Assembly: GCA_021845985.1 (NCBI GenBank)
Contig: JAJZES010000023.1
Coordinates: 1 to 59,853, forward strand
Direction: 5' to 3'
DNA length: 59,853 nt
From: Pseudomonadota bacterium
GTDB taxonomy: Bacteria; Pseudomonadota; Alphaproteobacteria; Acetobacterales; Acetobacteraceae
Below, piece by piece: positions 1 through 8,221 of this stretch. The number at the start of each line of letters is the position of its first letter. The first letter of the stretch is position 1. A model generated the notes under the pieces. It was not told where the DNA came from. It ran no database searches and saw only the letters and a program-made list of their open reading frames with translations. Made by a program: the position numbers and the translations under genes.

Positions 1-73
1 GGTCGACTAACTCCTTCGGAATCGACCGCTGCCTGGCTACCGCACGGTCCAGATTTTTGGCTCTGCTCGGCAT
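1..73 (-). CDS. IS256-like transposase, N-terminus only (partial)
   Basis: The first 24 codons of a minus-strand gene are visible, beginning MPSRAKNLDRAVARQ and reaching IPKELVD at the window edge. A textbook Shine-Dalgarno AGGAGG (plus strand 80-85) sits six bases before the ATG, so the start is secure. The IPKELVD segment resembles the opening of alphaproteobacterial IS256-family (mutator-type) transposases, which carry a DDE catalytic core further downstream. Too little protein is present to see catalytic residues, so the family is a tentative inference supported by the terminal repeat just upstream. Confidence 0.5.
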   Translation of the reverse strand, partial: MPSRAKNLDRAVARQRSIPKELVD

Positions 74-130
74 AACACGCCTCCTTGGCGCTCGTTATGC
101 CCCACACACAAAATTACGGACAGACTCGCC
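1..130 (-). mobile_element. End of an IS256-like insertion sequence (partial)
   Basis: This is the 5' end of an insertion sequence that runs off the left edge. It holds a transposase start and, at about 103-130, a terminal sequence (minus-strand reading GAGTCTGTCCGTAATTTTGT) of the kind I associate with IS256-family inverted repeats. The transposase-like reading frame of the neighbouring IS701 remnant stops making sense exactly here, which places the element's outer border near base 130. The family is assigned from memory of such ends and of the transposase N-terminus; the other end and the target duplication lie outside the window. Confidence 0.5.
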
Positions 131-379
131 GAAGTGATGCAGCGACTGGTGCGCTGCCTGCACACGTCCTGGCTGCACGCGCGCGGCCATCGGCTCGACG
201 CTCTTGCGATCGCCCGGCAGCAGCAGCCCTGCGCAATATGATCGGAACGGTGCTCCGCGGTCAGCGTGACCCAGCGCCGACGTGATCGCCTCAACATAGG
301 CGGCGAACCGTGACGCGCCGCCGTGCCCCTGGGATTCGAGACACACGACCCGCCTCCATGAGTGAGAATCTCCACTCAT
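131..379 (-). pseudogene. IS701-like transposase remnant, interrupted
   Basis: A minus-strand frame encodes a segment beginning RFAAYVEAITSALGHADR and continuing with YCAGLLLPGDRKSVEPMAA and QAAHQSLHHF. These are the hallmark N-terminal motifs of IS701-family DDE transposases, which are normally around 400 residues. The match ends abruptly after LHHF at about base 131, where the IS256-like terminal sequence begins, so the rest of the gene (DDE core) is missing. The segment upstream of RFAAY does not look like the family's usual N-terminus, and a 1-base shift joins it to a frame starting MEAGRV. This is an inactive fragment of an older element broken by a later insertion. Confidence 0.75.
358..379. 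repeat. Short inverted repeat at the end of the IS701 remnant
   Basis: ATGAGTG (358-364) and CACTCAT (373-379) form a perfect 7-bp inverted repeat around an 8-base spacer. It lies at the start-codon side of the transposase remnant and could be a hairpin or a remnant of the element's terminus. I see no functional gene between 380 and 620. Confidence 0.4.
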
Positions 380-620
380 ACGAATAGGTCGCCGAATCGT
401 ACAAGGATTTTATGACACAGTAAGATTGAACCCACAGCCGGCGATGGCTCCTCGGCCATGCCGTCCTGCTTTGATGTCAAGCGGGGTTCCGATACTACTT
501 CCGGCGCAGGCTGTTCGATCTCGGCATCGACGCAGGGTCCATCCGGTCAGACCTTGATGGCTGATGTGAAACCTTGGACTGGCAGTTCCGCCGCAATATC
601 ACGGTTGGCGAGTTCAACTA

Positions 621-1016
621 TTGAGGGAGCGTGACATTGCCGACCCGATCGCGCCCGGCCGCTTCGGCGCCCCGAACGATCCCCGCACGTTGGCGGTTGT
701 CAAAGCTGTGGACAATTTCGATCTCGGGCAGAGTCCATCCTGGGATGATCTCGACGTTTCGTCCACCGAGACCTCGATCGACGGCGTCCATGTCGATCCG
801 AACGGGATTTTGTTTGAGACCAAGGACCGCTTCAGCGGCGTCGCAAACGTCTATGTCGTGCTCAAATACGGCGCTGAGAACGAGCACGAGTTCACTACGT
901 CCGATTCGTTCATCGGCGAGTTCCGCGGACATTTCGATGAGGCAGGCAAAGCCGCGATCGACGAAGTTTCGGTCGATACGTCGCCGCTCTACGAGGGCAC
1001 GGACGCGTCCGGGTAG
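621..1016 (+). pseudogene. Orphan C-terminal domain fragment, function unknown
   Basis: This frame gives 131 residues of convincing protein with alternating hydrophobic strands (for example FSGVANVYVVLKYG and AAIDEVSVDTSPLYE), consistent with a beta-rich domain. The frame has no ATG: only a TTG at 621 without a clear ribosome-binding site, and a stop at 567-569 upstream. It looks like the C-terminal end of a longer gene whose front was lost when mobile elements rearranged the locus. I have a weak memory of similar tails following PIN-like nuclease domains in phage-defence or stress proteins, but I cannot support an assignment. Expression is doubtful. Confidence 0.4.
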
Positions 1017-1030
1017 CCTCGCCCGAAACC

Positions 1031-1699
1031 CTAAAAATCCAGATCGGCGTAATGCGCCGGCGGCGTGAACCCCGGCACCCGGTCGGCCAGCAGCGGGCGG
1101 AAGCTCGGCCGCGACTTGATGCGCGCGTACCAGTCCCGCGCCGACGGGCTGACGCTCCAATCGACATCGCCCTGGAAATCCAGCACCGAGAGATGCGCCG
1201 CGGCGGCGAAATCGGCCAGCGAGATGCTTGCCCCGGCGAGAAACTTGCGCGTCTCGGCAAGCCAGCCGAGATAGGCCAGATGCTCGCGCAGATTGGCATA
1301 GCCGGCGCGCAGCGCCGCCGCGTTCGGGTGGCCGCCGCCGGACAGGCGCTTGATGTATTTCTCGCCGTTGAGATTGCGCGTCACCTCGGCATCGAACTTG
1401 CCGTCGAACCACGCCACCACCCGCCGCACCTCGACCCGCTCGCCAAATGTGCGGCCGAGCAGCGGCGTGTCGGGATAGGCGTCCTCCAGATACTCACCGA
1501 TGACGCCCGAATCGGCCACCGCCAGCCCGTTTTCCTCCAGCAGCGTCGGCACCGTCGCCGCCGGGTTGATCTCCAGATACTCGGCGCGGCGTTCCCACAC
1601 CCGCTCGGCCTTCAGCTCGAACGGCAGGCGCTTCTCCGCCAGCGCGAGGCGGATCTTGCGGCAATAGGGTGACAACGGCAGGTGGAACAGCAAGCGCAT
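1031..1699 (-). CDS. fzlA: FtsZ-binding GST-like division protein FzlA
   Basis: The 222-residue protein has a glutathione S-transferase fold. A thioredoxin-like N-terminal domain (about 1-80) carries SPYCRKIRLALAEK, PAATVPTLLEE and DSGVIGEYLE, and a helical C-terminal domain follows (about 90-205). The WERR motif near residue 35 and the extreme C-terminus PPAHYADLDF match what I remember of alphaproteobacterial FzlA, which binds and bends FtsZ filaments and controls constriction rather than acting on glutathione. The conserved tail separates it from ordinary GSTs. It is the last gene of an overlapping minus-strand chain, 16 bases after the methyltransferase-like gene, and about 4.5 kb from minCDE, another division system. 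The general GST-fold call is certain; the FzlA call is likely. Confidence 0.8.
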   Translation of the reverse strand: MRLLFHLPLSPYCRKIRLALAEKRLPFELKAERVWERRAEYLEINPAATVPTLLEENGLAVADSGVIGEYLEDAYPDTPLLGRTFGERVEVRRVVAWFDGKFDAEVTRNLNGEKYIKRLSGGGHPNAAALRAGYANLREHLAYLGWLAETRKFLAGASISLADFAAAAHLSVLDFQGDVDWSVSPSARDWYARIKSRPSFRPLLADRVPGFTPPAHYADLDF

Positions 1700-1715
1700 G
1701 GCGGCGCCGCTCCCG

Positions 1716-2582
1716 TCAGTTCGCCGGCGCTGCCGCCGCCGTCTTCATCATCGCCCCGGTCATCGGAATGAAGAACACGCCGACATCGCGCCGCGAATGC
1801 ACCTTGCCGTTGTCGTCCTTGGTATAGACGTAGAGCACTTGGCCGCGCTTGAACGGCTGCCCGATCGGGATCACCATCCGCCCGCTCGGCTTGAGCTGCT
1901 TGAGCAGGTCGGGCGGGGCGTATTGCGCGGCGCAGGTGACGATGATGATGTCGAACCCCTCGCCCACCTCCGGCCAGCCATAATAGCCGTCGCCGACCCG
2001 CGTGGTGACGTTGTCGTAGCCGAGCGGGGCGAAGATTTTGCCGACCGCATGGCCCAGCGGCTCGATGATCTCGATCGAATAGGCGCGCCTGACGATGCGG
2101 CTGAGCAGCGCGCTTTGAAACCCGCTGCCGGTGCCGATCTCCAGCGTCGTGTCCTGCGGTCGCGGCCGGCACACCTGCGACATGTATGCCTGGCCGAGAT
2201 AATCCGACAGCGCCGAGCCGTAGCCGAGCGCCCAGGGCTTCGGGTTTTCCTCATACGCATCGCCCGGCGTGGCGCGGTGCTGATCGTACAGGTAGTGGAA
2301 ATACTCGCGCGGCACCGCCTCGAACGCCGCCAGCACGGCGGGGTCGGCGCTGCCGAGATGCTCCTTCAAATACTGTTCGATGCGCTTCATCGCCGCCGGC
2401 TTGCGCGCCTGGATGGCGGCGAACTGGGCGTCAGTCAGCTCGACATGACGGCCGGACTGCGCCATCGCCCGCTCGAACTCCTGGCGCGTCCAGGGGGCGG
2501 CGGCGGCGCGGGCACGGCGCGACAGCAGGGCGGGCGCGGCAAGAGTGGCGGCGATCAGCGAACGGCGGGTAGGTCCGGGCAC
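1716..2582 (-). CDS. Exported protein-L-isoaspartate O-methyltransferase homologue
   Basis: The protein is 288 residues from a GTG at 2580-2582. Its N-terminus, TRRSLIAATLAAPALLSRRARA, reads as a twin-arginine-like or Sec signal, so the enzyme is probably exported. The methyltransferase domain (about 85-260) has the SAM motif LEIGTGSGFQSALLS, then YSIEIIEPL and GDGYYGWPE, as in Pcm/PIMT enzymes that repair isoaspartyl damage. Classical Pcm is about 210 residues and cytosolic, so the extra 80-90 N-terminal residues and signal are unusual. The start overlaps the end of the upstream membrane gene by 28 bp, which implies translational coupling. SAM supply outside the cytoplasm would be a problem for activity there, so a cytoplasmic location or another substrate remains possible. 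Confidence 0.75.
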   Translation of the reverse strand: MPGPTRRSLIAATLAAPALLSRRARAAAAPWTRQEFERAMAQSGRHVELTDAQFAAIQARKPAAMKRIEQYLKEHLGSADPAVLAAFEAVPREYFHYLYDQHRATPGDAYEENPKPWALGYGSALSDYLGQAYMSQVCRPRPQDTTLEIGTGSGFQSALLSRIVRRAYSIEIIEPLGHAVGKIFAPLGYDNVTTRVGDGYYGWPEVGEGFDIIIVTCAAQYAPPDLLKQLKPSGRMVIPIGQPFKRGQVLYVYTKDDNGKVHSRRDVGVFFIPMTGAMMKTAAAAPAN

Positions 2583-4960
2583 GCGGCAGCTTTCCTCGGC
2601 ACAGGGACGACGATACTGGCGATGCCATACAGCAGCAGCGCCAGCATGAGAACCCCGCCAAACCCGGCCTGCCGCGCGATCAGATTGGCCAGCGGCGTCG
2701 CCACCACCGAAAAGGCACCGTTCAACGCCCAGGCCCAGGGCAGGAAGGCGCCGCCGACGCCGGCCAGACCGAGCGGGAACGGCATGCCCAGCGCCACCGA
2801 CACCGGCCCCGCCAGCAGCAGCACGAGCGCCACGCGCAGCGCCCACGGCCAGCCGATCGTCGCCAGCAACAGCGGCTGCAGCCACAGCAGCATGGCCGCG
2901 CACCACAGCACGACGATGCCGCCGGCGAGTGCCACCCCGAGCCGCGGCGGGAGCCGCGCCGACAGCATGCTGCCGGCCCCCGAACAGACCAGCATCGCCG
3001 TCAGCACCAGCGAAAACCCGCTGGTGCGGTCGTCGAGATAGAAACTGGCACGCTCGATCAGCACGATCTCGATGGCGAGAAACCCCAGCCCGAGGGCGGC
3101 AAAGAAGATCACCGCGCGCAGCGTGCCGCCCGGCGCGCGCAGCCGCCGCCCCCAGGCCAGCGGCACCAGCAGCACCACCAGCGCAATCACCGCCGCCTGC
3201 GCCAGCACCGCCAGATTGACCAGCGCACCGACCTCGGCCTGCGGCAGCATTTCCAGCCGGTTGAGCACGGTGCCCAGCCGATCGAGCCGCAGCAGGGCGT
3301 AAAATGCCGGCCGGTCGAGGGTAATCGGCGCCAAGTTGAAGCTGGCGGCGGAGGGCGTCGGCGCCCCCGCCAGCACCGCCGCGGCTTCCTCGGCGATGGC
3401 ATCGCGCGCGGTGCCGCCGGTGGCCACCTCGCCGCTGTCGAAGGAGACCGGCGGCAGATCGTTGTAGATGTTCGCCGCCAGCGCCGCGTCCATGCCGGGG
3501 TAGAAACTGACATCGAACGAGCGGTCGTCGCAGAACGCCCGCGCCGCGCGGATGCGGTCCGCATCGAACGGCGCGCGGGAGAGCAGGATGCGCACGTTCC
3601 ACGCCGAGCGGTAGGCCAGCACATGCGCCGCCGGATCGTCGATGCCGGCGGCCAGCAACGCCGCCCGCGCGGTCGCCAGCAGGCGCAGCGCATAGGCCGG
3701 GAACTCGCGAATGGAGACCGGCACCGACAGGATGCCGCCGGGGGTCAGCGCACCCAGGTCGGCGGCCAGCGCCTCGCTGCTGAAGGCGCTGGCATTGGCC
3801 TCGGCGCTGTCGAGGAAATCGGCGGCAATGTCGATCACGTCATAGCCGGCGCCCGGCCGCGCCGCCGCCAGCGGGCTTTCGCCCGAGACCGCGGCGGTCG
3901 CCGGCGCCGGCCCCAGCCCGTGCGCCACCGCCGCGCGCAGCACCGGCTCGGGTTCCAGCGTGGTGATCGCGGCGGCGCCGAGCACCCGCGCCTCGGCGCT
4001 GCGAAATCCGCCGGAGGCGCCGATCAGCAGCACGCGCGCGCGGGGGATCAGCACATAGGGCAGCGCCGCCAGCGTCGCCGGGGCGTAGGCCGCCACCGCC
4101 CCCGGCGGACGCGGCAGGGCGGCGACGCGGTTGCCGTCGCGATACAGGCCGAACGTGGTCGGCGGCCCCGGCAGCCCGAGCATCGCCGCGTCGTTGGAGA
4201 CATCGGTATCGACCCGCTCGGTGAAATCGTCGAGCAGCATATAAAGGCCGCGCGGCGACAGCAGGCGCGCCGCGACTCGGCTGTCGGGCACATGCAGCGG
4301 GGCGTAGATCGCCTTGAAATCGTTGAACGCCGCCCGGTCGTCGAGGACCAGCAGCGCCTCCCCGGCGAGCAGCGCCACGAGCGCCGCGAGCAGCGCCGCC
4401 CGGCGCCGTCCGATCGCCGCCAGCGCCAGCACCGGCAGCAGCCAGGCGGCAAGCTGAAACGGCGGCACCAGCAGCATCAGCAGCAGCACCAGCAGCGCCC
4501 CCGCCCCGGCCCCGGTCAGGTCGTAGCCATAGACCAGCCCGAGCCGCGCCGGGTTGAGCACGAAGGAGAGCGAGACGAAGGTGCCGGCGAGGAAGAAGAA
4601 CGGCAGCAGCGCCGCATAATACCCGGCGATGCACCAGAGCTGCGCCGCAAACGTCGCCGGGTTCTGCAATTGCAACGGGTTGAACGGGTTGGTCGTGGTC
4701 AAATGCGTTCCCGCCGCCGCCGCGACGATCAGCGCCGCCGGCAGAAAGCTCAGCAGCGCCGCGCCATGCCGGGCGAACCAGTCGCGCGCCAGCGCCATCA
4801 CCACCCCCGACAGGGCGAACCCGGCGAGCACGATGGAGATCACCCAGTAGCCGTATTCCGACCATTTCGCCACGGCGAAATACCGCGTCAGCGCAATCTC
4901 CAGGCCGAGCGAGGCGGCCGAGACCAGGAACAGCGGCAGCAGGCGCGCCGTCACTGCCAC
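2555..4960 (-). CDS. Multi-pass membrane protein with a spermidine-synthase-like domain
   Basis: The 801-residue protein has an N-terminal bundle of about six membrane segments (residues 5-205), a soluble Rossmann-like domain (about 290-470) and a second bundle of about six segments (about 575-790). The soluble part resembles SpeE/spermine synthase folds. The glycine loop is GASGG rather than GGGDG, the ribose-binding acidic position is kept in TLEPEP, and the DxxD-type putrescine site is replaced by VIDIAADF. It may therefore bind a nucleoside cofactor without making spermidine. It overlaps the hydrolase upstream by 10 bp and the methyltransferase downstream by 28 bp. True substrate unknown. 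Confidence 0.7.
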   Translation of the reverse strand: MAVTARLLPLFLVSAASLGLEIALTRYFAVAKWSEYGYWVISIVLAGFALSGVVMALARDWFARHGAALLSFLPAALIVAAAAGTHLTTTNPFNPLQLQNPATFAAQLWCIAGYYAALLPFFFLAGTFVSLSFVLNPARLGLVYGYDLTGAGAGALLVLLLMLLVPPFQLAAWLLPVLALAAIGRRRAALLAALVALLAGEALLVLDDRAAFNDFKAIYAPLHVPDSRVAARLLSPRGLYMLLDDFTERVDTDVSNDAAMLGLPGPPTTFGLYRDGNRVAALPRPPGAVAAYAPATLAALPYVLIPRARVLLIGASGGFRSAEARVLGAAAITTLEPEPVLRAAVAHGLGPAPATAAVSGESPLAAARPGAGYDVIDIAADFLDSAEANASAFSSEALAADLGALTPGGILSVPVSIREFPAYALRLLATARAALLAAGIDDPAAHVLAYRSAWNVRILLSRAPFDADRIRAARAFCDDRSFDVSFYPGMDAALAANIYNDLPPVSFDSGEVATGGTARDAIAEEAAAVLAGAPTPSAASFNLAPITLDRPAFYALLRLDRLGTVLNRLEMLPQAEVGALVNLAVLAQAAVIALVVLLVPLAWGRRLRAPGGTLRAVIFFAALGLGFLAIEIVLIERASFYLDDRTSGFSLVLTAMLVCSGAGSMLSARLPPRLGVALAGGIVVLWCAAMLLWLQPLLLATIGWPWALRVALVLLLAGPVSVALGMPFPLGLAGVGGAFLPWAWALNGAFSVVATPLANLIARQAGFGGVLMLALLLYGIASIVVPVPRKAAACPDLPAVR

Positions 4961-5802
4961 ACGCGGCGGCGGGCGAACCCGTCCACCAGCGCGTCGAACC
5001 GCGCCGGCTCATCGACGAACAGCGCGTGGCCGACGCCCTCCATCACCACGCTTTCGGCATAGGGGTCGTGCAGCCGAAGGTTCGTCGCCTGCCCGGCAAA
5101 TCGCGGCGTGACGACATAAAGCACCGGTCGATCGACCGCATAGATCGCGTCCTTCCAGTAGCTGCGCGGCACCGGATAGTTGAGCAGCGCCGCGGCGGCG
5201 GTCTCCGGCGTGCGCAGGCAGGCAGCGGTCAGCCGGTCGATCCAGGCGGCCGGGCGCGGGCGGGCGAACATGCTGCGCACGAACAGCCGCATCCGCGTCT
5301 CCCGCGACAGGTTGCGCGGCCCGTGCAACGGGTGCCGCGCCGGCGCCGGCGGCGGGTCCTCGCCGACCGAGTTGTCGATCAGCACGAGGCCGGCCAGTGC
5401 GGCGGCGCCATGGCTGTGAACATAGGCCAGCGCGTCGAGCACGCCGAGCGACCAGCCGATCAGCAGCACCCGCTCCGGCCCCAGCAGATGCAGCAGGTCG
5501 GCGATGTCCTCGCCACGGCGCCCCGGCTCATAGCCGTCGGGCGCCGCCTCGCTGTCGCCCTGGCCGCGCGGATCGAACGCGATGACCCGATAGTGGCGCG
5601 ACAGGTCGTCGATCTGCGCCTGAAAAATCCAGCCGGGCATGGTCCAGCCGGGCACCAGCACGATGGTATGCCCGCTGCCCTGGTCGGTGTAGTGCAGCCG
5701 GACGCCGTCGGTGGTACGAAAGCTGCGCTCGGCCGCCATCGTCGGCGCGGCCGCCATGACCGTCAGCGCGGCAAGCAACGCCAGCGAGGGGAGAACACGC
5801 AT
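4951..5802 (-). CDS. Secreted alpha/beta hydrolase
   Basis: The 283-residue protein starts with a Sec signal peptide (about 1-23, ending MAAAPTMAAE). An alpha/beta hydrolase fold follows: an oxyanion-region segment LVPGWTMPGW, the nucleophile elbow GWSLG (serine near residue 129), and the catalytic histidine in GVGHALFVDEP near the C-terminus. An acidic residue between them (in the LHDPYAES stretch) is the likely third triad member. The fold covers esterases, lipases and dehalogenase-like enzymes, so the substrate cannot be named. It is the first gene of a chain with the SpeE-like membrane protein, the exported methyltransferase homologue and fzlA. Its start is 42 bp from a divergent small membrane gene, so promoters for both directions must lie there. 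Confidence 0.85.
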   Translation of the reverse strand: MRVLPSLALLAALTVMAAAPTMAAERSFRTTDGVRLHYTDQGSGHTIVLVPGWTMPGWIFQAQIDDLSRHYRVIAFDPRGQGDSEAAPDGYEPGRRGEDIADLLHLLGPERVLLIGWSLGVLDALAYVHSHGAAALAGLVLIDNSVGEDPPPAPARHPLHGPRNLSRETRMRLFVRSMFARPRPAAWIDRLTAACLRTPETAAAALLNYPVPRSYWKDAIYAVDRPVLYVVTPRFAGQATNLRLHDPYAESVVMEGVGHALFVDEPARFDALVDGFARRRVWQ

Positions 5803-5844
5803 GCCGCCACCTGCCCGCCCGACTCCGCCGCTGTCAACGACAGC

Positions 5845-6039
5845 ATGGCAACAATGACCAGCACCGAGGAGGATGGCGACGACGGTGGCGGCCCGCGCCG
5901 CGGCGCGCTGGTGGCGCTGGTGGTGGTCGCGCTGCTGGTGCTGGGCGGGCTGTGGCTCAGCCGCACTCTGCACGGGGTGGGCAAGCTGCAGGGTTGCGTC
6001 ATGGCCGGACGGCACAACTGCGCACCGGTCGGGCAGTAG
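5845..6039 (+). CDS. Small single-pass membrane protein
   Basis: The 64-residue protein has an acidic, glycine-rich cytosolic start (TSTEEDGDDGGG), one strong membrane helix (about 21-37, ALVALVVVALLVLGGLWL) and a short tail, KLQGCVMAGRHNCAPVG, with two cysteines. I remember similar small proteins with an LQDC...RxNCAP tail in many alphaproteobacteria, which supports a real conserved gene of unknown role. The two tail cysteines would face the periplasm and could pair. It lies divergent from the secreted hydrolase and about 130 bp before minC, though probably not in the same operon because a promoter-like sequence intervenes. Confidence 0.7.
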   Translation: MATMTSTEEDGDDGGGPRRGALVALVVVALLVLGGLWLSRTLHGVGKLQGCVMAGRHNCAPVGQ

Positions 6040-6133
6040 CGGACGCTGCCCCGGACAACCTGCCATAGTCGGACAACGCAACGGATCGCCGGCTCGATCG
6101 GTGCGCCATTATCGTATCGAGCGCGGGTTTTGG

Positions 6134-6162
6134 TTGACGGGGGCGAGAGCGGCTTGTAGCCC
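6134..6162 (+). promoter_or_regulatory. Candidate promoter of minCDE
   Basis: TTGACG at 6134-6139 and TAGCCC at 6157-6162 are separated by 17 bases. Transcription would begin about at the GTG start of minC (6169), so the mRNA might be leaderless; no Shine-Dalgarno is visible before that GTG. The -10 match is weak. Confidence 0.35.
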
Positions 6163-6168
6163 GACCGG

Positions 6169-6852
6169 GTGAACACGGCTTCTCGCCCCCGCCCCTTCGT
6201 CCGAGTCCGCGGCCGCTCCTTCATGGCGCTGGTGCTGGTGCCGGAGGCGCCGCTCGACGATTGGCTGGGTGGACTCGATGCGCAAATCCAACGGTCTCCG
6301 GCCTATTTCGCCGGCAAGCCCGTCGTTGCCGATCTCAGCGCGCTGGCCGCGGTGCCGGAGCTGGTGGCCGGATTGCTGGAGGCGCTGGCGGCGCGTGGCA
6401 TTCGCCTGTCCGGTATCGAGGGCATCGAGCCGGCGGTGACCGGGCTTGATCTGCCGCCGCTGCTGTCCGGCGGGCGCACCATCGCCGAGGGCATCGCCGC
6501 CGCCGATCCGGCGCCGCCGGAGCCGGCCGGGCTGCTGCTCGATCAGCCGGTGCGGTCGGGGCAGTCGGTGGTGTTCACCGGCGGCGATGTCACCGTCGTC
6601 GGCAGTGTCGGTTCGGGGGCGGAAATCGTCGCCGGCGGTTCGATCCACATTTACGGCACGTTGCGCGGGCGCGCCGTCGCCGGCATGGGCGGCAATGCCG
6701 CGGCCCGCATCTTCTGCCGCCGGCTGGAGGCCGAGTTGCTGGCCATCGACGGCCTCTACCGCACCGCCGATGACATCGAGCCGGCGCTGCGCGGCAAGCC
6801 GGCCCAGGCCTATCTGGCGGGTGAACAGATGGTCGTCGCGGGCTTCGAGTGA
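6169..6852 (+). CDS. minC: Septum site-determining protein MinC
   Basis: The 227-residue protein inhibits FtsZ polymerisation away from mid-cell as a complex with MinD. The N-terminal domain (about 10-105) begins with the strand pattern VRVRGRSFMALVLVP typical of MinC. The C-terminal beta-helix domain (about 118-227) contains SGQSVVFTGGDVTVVGSVGSGAEIVAGG, IHIYGTLRGRAVAG and the final QAYLAGEQMVV, all hallmarks of the MinD-binding half. The GTG start is chosen because the first beta strand lies upstream of the next ATG (6223). The order minC-minD-minE is standard. No odd features except the apparent lack of a ribosome-binding site. Confidence 0.95.
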   Translation: MNTASRPRPFVRVRGRSFMALVLVPEAPLDDWLGGLDAQIQRSPAYFAGKPVVADLSALAAVPELVAGLLEALAARGIRLSGIEGIEPAVTGLDLPPLLSGGRTIAEGIAAADPAPPEPAGLLLDQPVRSGQSVVFTGGDVTVVGSVGSGAEIVAGGSIHIYGTLRGRAVAGMGGNAAARIFCRRLEAELLAIDGLYRTADDIEPALRGKPAQAYLAGEQMVVAGFE

Positions 6853-6906
6853 CAGGATGCGGCGCAGGTCGGGCGCCGGGTGAGGCGGCCCTTAGGGAGT
6901 AACGGT

Positions 6907-7722
6907 ATGGCCAAGGTCGTGGTGGTGACGTCCGGCAAGGGGGGGGTGGGCAAGACCACATCCACGGCGGCGCTCGGCGCGGCGCTGGCACAGGCGGGCC
7001 GCATGGTGGTGGTGATCGACTTCGATGTCGGCCTGCGCAATCTCGATCTGGTGATGGGCGCCGAGCGGCGCGTCGTGTACGACCTGATCAACGTCATCCA
7101 GGGCGACGCGCGACTGTCACAGGCGCTGATCCGCGACAAGCGGGTCGAGACGCTGCATCTGCTGCCGGCCAGCCAGACGCGCGACAAGGACGCGCTGACG
7201 CAGGAGGGGGTCGGCAAGGTGATCGCCGAACTGCGCGAAAAATTCGACTACATCATCTGTGACAGCCCGGCCGGCATCGAGCGCGGCGCGACCCACGCGA
7301 TGTACCACGCCGACACCGCCGTCGTCGTCACCAACCCCGAGGTATCGTCGGTGCGCGACAGCGACCGCATCATCGGCCTGCTCGACAGCAAGACCGCCAA
7401 GGCGGAAAAGGGCGAACGCATCGACAAGCATCTGCTGCTGACGCGCTACCATCCGGGGCGCGCCGCGCGCGGCGAAATGCTGAAGGTCGAGGATGTGCTG
7501 GAGATCCTGTCGATCCCGCTGCTCGGCATCATCCCCGAGAGCGAGGAGGTGCTGCGCGCCTCCAACATCGGCACGCCGGTCACGCTGAGTTCGCCCGACA
7601 GCGCGCCGGGCCGCGCCTATTTCGATGCCGCCAAGCGGCTGCAGGGCGAGACGCTGGCGATGATGGTCCCCGAGGAAAAGCGGGGCCTGATGAGCAAGCT
7701 GTTCGGGAGGCGCGTCGCATGA
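6907..7722 (+). CDS. minD: Septum site-determining ATPase MinD
   Basis: The 271-residue ParA/MinD-type ATPase binds the membrane in its ATP form, recruits MinC, and is released by MinE to drive pole-to-pole oscillation. Visible motifs are the deviant Walker [10 protein letters not shown] (about 10-18), the [18 protein letters not shown] switch region, [14 protein letters not shown], and a C-terminal amphipathic helix ([11 protein letters not shown]) that serves as the membrane-targeting sequence. The length equals that of the family. A GGGAG ribosome-binding site precedes the ATG at 6907, and the last four bases overlap minE (ATGA), so the two are translationally coupled. Confidence 0.97.
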   Translation: MAKVVVVTSGKGGVGKTTSTAALGAALAQAGRMVVVIDFDVGLRNLDLVMGAERRVVYDLINVIQGDARLSQALIRDKRVETLHLLPASQTRDKDALTQEGVGKVIAELREKFDYIICDSPAGIERGATHAMYHADTAVVVTNPEVSSVRDSDRIIGLLDSKTAKAEKGERIDKHLLLTRYHPGRAARGEMLKVEDVLEILSIPLLGIIPESEEVLRASNIGTPVTLSSPDSAPGRAYFDAAKRLQGETLAMMVPEEKRGLMSKLFGRRVA

Positions 7723-8012
7723 ACCTGTTCGGCTTCCTGAGGCCACGCCCGACGGCGCCGGTGGCGCGCGAACGGCTGCAGATTCTGCTGGCGCATGAGC
7801 GGTCGATCGCCGGCGGCTCCGACCTGATGGCGACGCTGAAGGAGGAGATCCTCGGGGTCATCGCCCGGCACTTCCCGCTGGAGCGCGAGAAGGTGCAGGT
7901 CAAGCTCGACCGCGGCGATGCCTATTCGACGCTGGAGATCGACATCGAGGTACCGAGCCTTGCCAAGACGCAGGCCAGCGGCGGTCCGGCGAAGCTGGCT
8001 GCCGGCGGCTGA
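7719..8012 (+). CDS. minE: Cell division topological specificity factor MinE
   Basis: The 97-residue protein stimulates MinD ATP hydrolysis and positions the Min pattern. An N-terminal amphipathic segment (NLFGFLRPR) resembles the membrane-binding helix. The anti-MinCD region follows with [14 protein letters not shown] (about 19-32), then [13 protein letters not shown] and the dimerisation strand [11 protein letters not shown] (about 68-78). The start overlaps the minD stop by 4 bp. It closes the minCDE operon; a GC-rich stretch follows without a clear U-tract terminator. Confidence 0.95.
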   Translation: MNLFGFLRPRPTAPVARERLQILLAHERSIAGGSDLMATLKEEILGVIARHFPLEREKVQVKLDRGDAYSTLEIDIEVPSLAKTQASGGPAKLAAGG

Positions 8013-8221
8013 TTGTCGCCGCCCCCGGCGGCCGCGGCCGGCCGGCCTGATGAACACGTTTGCGTGATCCGATGGCGCCGGCGTGCCGCTGCCGCCCGGC
8101 AGGCCCGCCGCTCGGTGGCCGCCGCCCCTCGATCTTGCGTGCGCCGCAGAGCGCCGCAGCCTTGGCAGTTGCGGGCTGAGCGTGCAGCGCCACATGAAGC
8201 CGGGCCAAGGAGGGCACAGAC

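Noticed and set aside
631-1068. Alternative plus-strand frame of 145 codons
   Set aside because: Ser/Arg/Pro-rich shadow of the fragment at 621-1016; only the latter has a protein-like hydrophobic pattern.
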